Source: Hominisplanchenecus_A murintestinalis (lineage in GTDB: Bacteria > Bacillota > Clostridia > Lachnospirales > Lachnospiraceae). Taken from it: a stretch of DNA of 64,000 nt. The stretch covers positions 62,001 through 126,000 of the forward strand of contig NZ_CALPCM010000002.1 of NCBI RefSeq assembly GCF_943193015.1, written 5' to 3'. The translations under genes were made by a program, and so were the position numbers. Below the pieces are notes generated by a model. That model was not told the DNA's origin and searched no databases. It worked only from the letters and a program-made list of their open reading frames with translations. Positions 58,101 to 64,000 of this stretch are shown piece after piece (the first letter of the stretch is position 1; each line of letters begins with the position of its first letter).

Positions 58101-59195
58101 ATGATTCGAAGTTTATTAAAGCCGTTGTCGTTTCTTCCGGCGCTGCTGCTTATGTATATGATTTTCTCCTTTTCCGCCCAGCCGGGGGAGGTTTCCTCAC
58201 AGATAAGCTACAAAGCCAGCTACAAAATCATCGAGGCTGCCGACTACATTTTCGATGCGAACCTAGAAGAATGGCAGATTGCAGAATGGGCAGATAAAAT
58301 CCATTTCATCACACGGAAACTGGCACATATGGCTGAATACTTTGCCCTTGCCGTGGCTGTGGCTTTCCCACTTTATGTATACGGCCTGCATGGCTTTCTG
58401 CTGATGCTGACGGCAGGTTTCATCTGCGTAGCTTTTGCCTGCGGAGACGAATATCATCAGTCCCTGGTAGCAGGGCGCAGCCCTTCCGCAAAAGATGTAT
58501 GCATCGACAGCATAGGAATCTTCTTTGGAATCCTTCTGGTGCGCATCGTCGGATGGACAGGACGGAAAACCATTTTCCGCCCGAAAAAGAATCAGAAAAT
58601 GCGCGGAAAGAAAAAGCGGTTTAAAGATACTCCCGGATACGATGACGAATATCCTGACGCACCATATCCACCCCGGCCTTACAGACAGGGTGGATATCCA
58701 GCGCCTCCTTACCGGGAACCGGAAGGATATCGGCAGCCGCCTTATGCCCCGGATGGTTATGCGGACACTCCCTGGCGGCAGCCAGAGACTTATCGCGAAC
58801 CGCCTTATCAGCCGCATGATAGCTGCCGTAAGCCTTCTTCTTACCGACAGCAGGAGAGCTATCATGAATCGCCCTATTCGCCGCAGAATGACTATCATGA
58901 CTTACCCCGCCGGCAGCAAAACGGCTACTCATCATCACATGGTACACAGGATGATTACTGGCAGCGTCCGGAACGGACTTATCAGGAATCAGAAGAGGAA
59001 TGGCTTGACGAAGAAGCCATCGATATCGACAGCCCCCGGGATGAAACCTATTCCCCAAACTGGCAGGACCCTACACGGGCAAATGACTGGGGAATCGACG
59101 AGCAGCCGCCCCGTTCTCCACAGCCGCCGCAGACAGCGCCCCCCAAAAGGCGCAGGCGGGTTAAGAGAGAAAAGGACTGGTTTTTTGATATGTAG
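58101..59195 (+). CDS. VanZ-like membrane protein with Tyr/Pro/Arg-rich tail
   Basis: A 364-residue protein. The first 155 residues are a VanZ-like membrane domain with about four helices: MIFSFSAQPGEVSS, FITRKLAHMAEYFALA and DEYHQSLVAGRSPSAKDVCIDSIG. These are the conserved VanZ/phosphotransbutyrylase-related blocks. From about 170 on the chain is low-complexity: YPDAPYPPRPYRQGGYPAPP-type repeats, then an acidic patch (ESEEEWLDEEAIDID) and a basic end (PKRRRRVKREKDWFFDM). The tail is unusual for VanZ and may be a disordered cytoplasmic scaffold. AAAAGGAGG precedes the ATG. Confidence 0.85.
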   Translation: MIRSLLKPLSFLPALLLMYMIFSFSAQPGEVSSQISYKASYKIIEAADYIFDANLEEWQIAEWADKIHFITRKLAHMAEYFALAVAVAFPLYVYGLHGFLLMLTAGFICVAFACGDEYHQSLVAGRSPSAKDVCIDSIGIFFGILLVRIVGWTGRKTIFRPKKNQKMRGKKKRFKDTPGYDDEYPDAPYPPRPYRQGGYPAPPYREPEGYRQPPYAPDGYADTPWRQPETYREPPYQPHDSCRKPSSYRQQESYHESPYSPQNDYHDLPRRQQNGYSSSHGTQDDYWQRPERTYQESEEEWLDEEAIDIDSPRDETYSPNWQDPTRANDWGIDEQPPRSPQPPQTAPPKRRRRVKREKDWFFDM

Positions 59196-59199
59196 AGAA

Positions 59200-59243
59200 A
59201 ATCCCCTGCATTTTCGCCTTAAACAACGAAAATGCAGGGGATT
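59200..59243. terminator. Strong bidirectional terminator
   Basis: AATCCCCTGCATTTTCG pairs perfectly with CGAAAATGCAGGGGATT over a 10-nt loop, between the convergent VanZ-like gene and rdrB. Confidence 0.88.
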
Positions 59244-59245
59244 AT

Positions 59246-61813
59246 TTATGAAAACACCTGCTCTAACCCCATTTTGCGGACATAATCTATCCATTCATAA
59301 ATATCCTCAATATCATACAGCAGTTTACCGCCCTTATCTTTTGCTTTTCTCAATGCCAGAGTCATAAGCGCATATTCATTTTCCAGTGAAGTATCAAATA
59401 CTCCCTGGTCGTCTGTATTAATTGATACGTTCAAGGACTCATTCGGCTGAACTGGCTTCAGCTTTCTTGAATTAAACCGCAGGATTGGATGTTCCTCATA
59501 TTTTGTGATAGTTCCTATCAAATAGTTTGATGAAGGGTTTGTTTCAATTCCAATCCCTCTGTGTACCAATTGCTGAATCATTTTATCCTGGATCTGACAT
59601 ATAAGCGCCTCATACCGCTGGTCTACCTTTAATTCTATCCTCTCATCTCCAATCTCCCGCACCTTCTGATGGTAATGATAGGCAAAATACAGTTCCCTGC
59701 AGGATTCTATTTTTCTGATATGGTTACTGACCCTGTCATTGAACTCATATCTGTCAAACCTGAGCAGCGGCGTTTGTTCTAGCCTTTTTAAAAACTCCTG
59801 TTTCTCCAGACGATATACCTGCGGATTGTCCCCTCTAAGTTTCCAGCTCTGATAATATTCTGCCACAGACGCCTTAAACTTACCCCTCACATGTTCCCGG
59901 TAAATCTCATCGTACAAACTGCAATACTTTTCTTTAAGCTCTGCCTTCAGACGGTTCTCTATGATGCAGCCCGTCTCTTCCGCTTTGCTTAACAGCCAGG
60001 CAATGTCATCCAGCAAAAGCTGTTTCGGCATTACCAGCTTATGCCCTTTATCTTTATAGTACTCGCCGGGATTTATCCCCATGGCAAGGCCGTGCCCAAT
60101 CCTGCTTCCCCTTTTTAAGCCACAAAACAAAAGGGTTTCATCTATTGCCCGCAGTCCATCTACAATATCAAAAAAATCCTCTCCCGCATGATACGTAGCA
60201 TGCAGCTTCGTTCTCACTTCCTCCCTGTCATGCCGCCGGCGCGTTCCTTTCCCGCGCGAAAATTCCAAATCCAATAGATACCGGAATGCCTGGGCAAATA
60301 CCTCTGGCCTGCAATGGATTTCACTGGAACACGTATCAATTCCCCTGATTTTTCCATTCACATCTGTTTCTTTTTCCAACAGTGATGCAATACTCCTGGC
60401 TTTTTTTCTGGTATCCGCCCTCACATTATGGTTTCTAGGCAAACCTGCACAGAATTCTTTGTCTCTTTGTTTGGGAAAATGCAATACATAGATAACCTTT
60501 TCTGCCTGCTTTTCATCTAATCGTTTTTCCTTCTCTTTACTTCTGTCAGAATTCCCGTTCACAATTCCCTGATTCTTCTTAATAGCATCATACAGCTTTA
60601 AAGCGCTCTTTTTGGGACATATACGCGCCTCCAGGGAAACTATATTCTGGCTTCCCAGCGTTCCATTTAAAGCCAGCCGGATCAGCTCATCCTCATATTC
60701 CTTCTGCCCTTCAATAAAAATCTCCTTTCTGTCCTGATATCTGCTGAAATTCTCAAATCCCACCTGCCTGTTTACCTGAATCAATTCCCCCCGAAAATGG
60801 GTACGAATAGAGAGATACACATAAAACAGATTTTTTTCATAAGCACAAAAATCCCCGGAAACACACGCCTTGTAACATTCATACAAAAATCGGCGTTCGC
60901 CTGCCAACAAATAATTCTCTCTCTGATTGCAGTCTATCATATCCTTTTCAAACGCATAGTCCAAAATATATTTGTCCTCCACCCGCGCGCCATAAGCATG
61001 TTTTGCCAGGACTATAGCATCCTGGATCTCTCCCACCAACAGCTCTGTCGGGATATTGCCATTTGTCTTTTCTATAATTTTTAAAACTATCTTTTTTAAT
61101 CCTTCATTCCCTTTTACGACTGCAAACAGATATACCCTGTAAAGCGCTGCTCTCTGGCACTCCGCATAAAAGTTCTCCTGTTTCCCTTCCTTCCTGACCC
61201 TGTCCGCCTGATGAATCTGCAGAGCGCCGGGAATCTTCCTGAAATCATGCCATCTCCCATCAATCAGATTCATCACACATATCCAATTCAGCTCAAACAC
61301 CTTTGTAGAACCCGTTAGATGAAAATGGTTTTCTGCCATCCCCTGTTCCAAAATATTATGTAACCGGCTGTTATCGCTGCGTATAATTGGCTGCCATGAA
61401 AAACTTTTGCAACGATATCCCCACTCTAAATCATGCGCTGCCAAAAATGCACAGGTAAAAAAGTCCTGCCCCAATTGAAAGGATATCTCCCTCCACCGCA
61501 GCATCTCGTCAAATTTACATGCAATCTCACTCCCGTCATATGTGAGCACCCTCTTTGCAATTCCCATAATAAACCAGAAAACATTCGGCTTCCCTTCTGG
61601 ATTTTGCTTCATATCCTGGACTAATTTCAGATAATGATTCCGTCTTTCGTCTTCCGAATAGTTCGAAAAGACACTTTGGGCATACTGCATGTACAGTTCT
61701 TCCGAAACTTTGCCATAATCGTGCCGTCCCCCGCCTATGGATTGCCTGGCTGAAATTTTATTATATGGAATTTTCAAAAATAATATCTCCAAGCTCCCTT
61801 TTTCGATATCCAT
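59246..61813 (-). CDS. rdrB: RADAR system adenosine deaminase RdrB
   Basis: An 855-residue member of the very large adenosine-deaminase family used in RADAR anti-phage defence. The metal motif HFHLTG (H163, H165) is followed after a long insert by TYHAGEDFFD (H542, E545), the GSRIGHGLAMG block (H574), ETNPSSN, and SINTDDQGVF (D801-D802). This is the complete deaminase site in the right order. In known systems RdrB forms large assemblies with RdrA and deaminates adenosine or ATP/dATP to the inosine form upon infection. GAGGAGC precedes the ATG at 61813. The rdrA stop is 26 bp upstream. The composition is AT-richer than core genes here. Confidence 0.9.
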   Translation of the reverse strand: MDIEKGSLEILFLKIPYNKISARQSIGGGRHDYGKVSEELYMQYAQSVFSNYSEDERRNHYLKLVQDMKQNPEGKPNVFWFIMGIAKRVLTYDGSEIACKFDEMLRWREISFQLGQDFFTCAFLAAHDLEWGYRCKSFSWQPIIRSDNSRLHNILEQGMAENHFHLTGSTKVFELNWICVMNLIDGRWHDFRKIPGALQIHQADRVRKEGKQENFYAECQRAALYRVYLFAVVKGNEGLKKIVLKIIEKTNGNIPTELLVGEIQDAIVLAKHAYGARVEDKYILDYAFEKDMIDCNQRENYLLAGERRFLYECYKACVSGDFCAYEKNLFYVYLSIRTHFRGELIQVNRQVGFENFSRYQDRKEIFIEGQKEYEDELIRLALNGTLGSQNIVSLEARICPKKSALKLYDAIKKNQGIVNGNSDRSKEKEKRLDEKQAEKVIYVLHFPKQRDKEFCAGLPRNHNVRADTRKKARSIASLLEKETDVNGKIRGIDTCSSEIHCRPEVFAQAFRYLLDLEFSRGKGTRRRHDREEVRTKLHATYHAGEDFFDIVDGLRAIDETLLFCGLKRGSRIGHGLAMGINPGEYYKDKGHKLVMPKQLLLDDIAWLLSKAEETGCIIENRLKAELKEKYCSLYDEIYREHVRGKFKASVAEYYQSWKLRGDNPQVYRLEKQEFLKRLEQTPLLRFDRYEFNDRVSNHIRKIESCRELYFAYHYHQKVREIGDERIELKVDQRYEALICQIQDKMIQQLVHRGIGIETNPSSNYLIGTITKYEEHPILRFNSRKLKPVQPNESLNVSINTDDQGVFDTSLENEYALMTLALRKAKDKGGKLLYDIEDIYEWIDYVRKMGLEQVFS

Positions 61814-61839
61814 ATATGCTCCTCTTTTCGTGCGCTGTT

Positions 61840-64000
61840 TTAATTCTCATCTGCCTCTGTTTTCATGTTATCCAAAACTGCCGCAAGCCTTTCATACTCT
61901 TCTTTCACTTCTTCCGGCAATTGTCTCCTTTTACCTTTCAGATAACCCTCCATAACCCTTTCATATAATTGGCATAGTCCTTCTACTTCCAAGCCTTCTG
62001 GCTGCTTTTTATTTTCCCACATATAATTCCTCACGGCAGTAGCCAGATTATCCATGTTTCTCTTAACCGATTCTGCTCCTGTGCTAGTTATCCTCCTGAC
62101 TACCCTAACTGATTTCGGGCTCCAAATCTCCGGGATTTCTTCCAGATTCCTTCTGAACTCTGCCAGAGCTTTTTCCATTTGCTCACTTTCTTCCTGCTGG
62201 TTCTTTAACTCCCTATCTTGTATACTCAAATCCAAAAGCTCCGCATACAATTCGCTGATATAAATTCCATTCTCCGTTGCGCCTACTGAAAAAGTATCCA
62301 AATCATACGACTTATACTTCATTCCCTGCTGCTCCATATAGTCCGCCACATTTTTAAAGAAAAGTTCTGCCAGCCTCCGGCTGCGCTCTGTTTCATCTTT
62401 TGTCCTTTCCTTGTAATTCCGGTTTTTCATGCAGTAGCCCCTGACTCCCAGCGCCACGTCCACATTTGAAGCAATTGTTCTTGCGCATTGAATACCCGCC
62501 TGATTTTTATCCGCCAAAACCGCAGTTACCTCTTGAAATTCTTCATCCTCTATACCAAGCAGACTCATCCCCATCTTTTCATACATGAAATCCAGGCTGC
62601 ATAAGCCTGCCAGATAATTTTCCAGGCTAATTTGAATATGATTAGATGGCTGCCTGTTTCCCGATATAAGTGCGCCATCCGTCAAAGATTGGGGTTCCCC
62701 TTTATCATTTTGCGGGTTTGAAAGCAGTCCCAAAAGCGTCCACGCTTTTATATAAGACTCCCGGTTCTGCCCTGGAATATTAGACAGCGTATACCGTTTC
62801 ACATCCTCAGGAATCTCCAAGCCTTCTGCATTTTTATCTACTTTTTCCAAGATTTTATTAAAAGCTTTGACCATCCCTATAGAAAATCGGGAGCGGTCGA
62901 TCTTCGTGTTCCCATACGCCGGAATCAAACCTGAAAACCCTTTTCCCCAGATATATCCGCCCAGAAACTTTACTATTTCATCACTCTGGCTATTTCTCAA
63001 AAATTTATTCAGCTTTATCGTATACAACGTGCGCAGCTGACAAATACTTGCCCCTTTATGCATATCCATCAGCCTGTTTTTTAAATTCTCAAGACAACTC
63101 ATGATCTGGGAAAAACCAGCCGGCTGATTCGTTATAAATGTTTCGGATTGTTCCGCAAATTTCCTGTCAATATCCTGCCGCATTTCTTCCAATATACACC
63201 GCGCCGCCCTATGCAAATGAAACGCTTTCATATTTCCTATATCCTGCAAAGTCAATCCATTATATAGCTCCAGGCTATCTTCTGTCCATTCGTGAAAATA
63301 TTTTTCAAACCTTTTTATATTCTGGAGATAAACAGCATCCTTGCCTTCCGGATTTTCCATTTCCGCGATTACCGCCATCCAGCTAATCATATCCCTCAGG
63401 TTATTTGGCAGCAGATAGCTGCTCCCACCCTCTTCCGGCAAAAAGCGCATTCCTGTCCTGTCATAAATCAAATCCAGCACTGCACAAATAAAGCCCTTCT
63501 TTTCATTAGAATCCCATAGCTTTTCCCCTTCCTGCGTTTCTTTGTAGACAATATGTACTTCCTCAAAATTCTGTACTTTAGGAAGATAAATCCTCCTTTT
63601 TTTGGGAATCAGCTTTGCCACATACCGCTCAGCCATCACCTCTACTTCCCTGTTTAACTGCCCATATATATTCTCTTCTTTATTTTTATAAATTTCCTGA
63701 AAATCTTTCAGGTTCTTCTCCCGGATACACAGCTCCAACTGCTCAATCTTCACACTTATAACAATAAATACGTGGGGAATAATTAAATACTTCCGAATCT
63801 GTTCCGTCATCCTGTAAGCGTTTGCACTGCACAAGTCCAAGTCATCAATTGCAAGCAGAAGCTGACTCTCTTTTTCATATCCGCCCATAACTTTCAGATA
63901 CTCTTCCACCAATTTCCCCAATTCCTCTTTCAGTGCAGAGCTTTCTCCCAGCTTCTTCAATTTGGTGATATTTCCTTCATAATCAAATTCATCGTCCAGC
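61840..64000 (-). CDS. rdrA: RADAR system ATPase RdrA, C-terminal part
   Basis: The reading frame is open from the right window edge (64000) to the stop at 61840, 720 codons. The N-terminus lies outside the window. It contains the Walker B-like QLLLAIDDLDLCSANAYRM and downstream sensor-type elements (IIPHVFIVISVKIEQLEL), as in the KAP-like AAA+ ATPases of RADAR. The rest is a long helical region. Walker A must lie in the missing N-terminus. The placement directly ahead of rdrB, 26 bp apart, supports the assignment. A TTG at 63960 is internal, not a start, because the frame continues upstream. Confidence 0.85.
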   Translation of the reverse strand, partial: LDDEFDYEGNITKLKKLGESSALKEELGKLVEEYLKVMGGYEKESQLLLAIDDLDLCSANAYRMTEQIRKYLIIPHVFIVISVKIEQLELCIREKNLKDFQEIYKNKEENIYGQLNREVEVMAERYVAKLIPKKRRIYLPKVQNFEEVHIVYKETQEGEKLWDSNEKKGFICAVLDLIYDRTGMRFLPEEGGSSYLLPNNLRDMISWMAVIAEMENPEGKDAVYLQNIKRFEKYFHEWTEDSLELYNGLTLQDIGNMKAFHLHRAARCILEEMRQDIDRKFAEQSETFITNQPAGFSQIMSCLENLKNRLMDMHKGASICQLRTLYTIKLNKFLRNSQSDEIVKFLGGYIWGKGFSGLIPAYGNTKIDRSRFSIGMVKAFNKILEKVDKNAEGLEIPEDVKRYTLSNIPGQNRESYIKAWTLLGLLSNPQNDKGEPQSLTDGALISGNRQPSNHIQISLENYLAGLCSLDFMYEKMGMSLLGIEDEEFQEVTAVLADKNQAGIQCARTIASNVDVALGVRGYCMKNRNYKERTKDETERSRRLAELFFKNVADYMEQQGMKYKSYDLDTFSVGATENGIYISELYAELLDLSIQDRELKNQQEESEQMEKALAEFRRNLEEIPEIWSPKSVRVVRRITSTGAESVKRNMDNLATAVRNYMWENKKQPEGLEVEGLCQLYERVMEGYLKGKRRQLPEEVKEEYERLAAVLDNMKTEADEN

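Noticed and set aside
63958..63960. TTG as the start codon of the right-most gene
   Set aside because: The reading frame continues without stop to the window edge and the protein lacks its ATPase N-terminus, so this is an internal codon of a partial gene.

Overview
The window looks like a chromosomal segment of a spore-forming gut Firmicute of the Lachnospiraceae type. The basis is a low-GC Firmicute gene set, a CotS-like spore protein, LytTR/GHKL signalling, Mn-dependent CBS/DRTGG pyrophosphatase, class III (anaerobic) ribonucleotide reductase, mucin-glycan hydrolases (GH20 and the start of a probable GH29), and a secreted-protein repertoire of BspA-type leucine-rich repeats, FIVAR and Ig-like Big_2 domains. 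The genus is not determined.

Layout. 1-5.7 kb: start of a secreted fucosidase-like gene, DNA polymerase IV, flavin reductase, pyrophosphatase and pyrimidine-nucleoside phosphorylase. 5.8-10.2 kb: a three-gene AT-rich operon with its own promoter. It encodes a 51-aa protein, a 935-aa HExxH protein of unknown family and a 415-aa SIR2-domain protein, and it sits directly downstream of the rpmG-secE-nusG-rplK-rplA translation cluster (10.4-12.7 kb). I consider it the best candidate for an undescribed defence-like system. 12.9-19.2 kb: a wall-binding SGNH protein, a DUF308-like membrane protein, a P-loop kinase, and an Agr-like kinase/LytTR regulator followed by an ABC transporter. 19.5-24.9 kb: NrdG-like radical SAM activase, a Glu-rich hypothetical, MBL hydrolase, PepD, RidA and YbaK. 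25-34 kb: tRNA-Lys, a tiny hydrophobic peptide gene, and six consecutive secreted/surface protein genes. 34-45.8 kb: ECF S-component, DEAD-box helicase, surface transglutaminase, a YoeB remnant, MazG, phosphohexomutase, CotS-like protein, a cold-shock gene with an attenuator-like leader, an LRR surface protein and UppP. 45.9-59.2 kb: GH20 hexosaminidase, NrdD with NrdR-type boxes, a TPR lipoprotein with HflX, a MATE pump, an M-box-controlled mgtE, and a VanZ-like protein. 59.2-64 kb: rdrB and the 3' part of rdrA of a RADAR anti-phage system, cut by the window edge.

A family of short structured repeats (full length about 143 bp, ends GTAACAGTTCAGCC / GGGCTGAACTGTTAC) occurs as one complete and several partial copies. 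Two copies are flanked by 8-bp direct repeats, which suggests a non-autonomous mobile element. One copy is fused to a yoeB toxin gene that has lost its 5' half. Two separate immune-type loci (RADAR and the SIR2/HExxH operon) and this repeat family mark the accessory content; most of the rest is core or surface-related.
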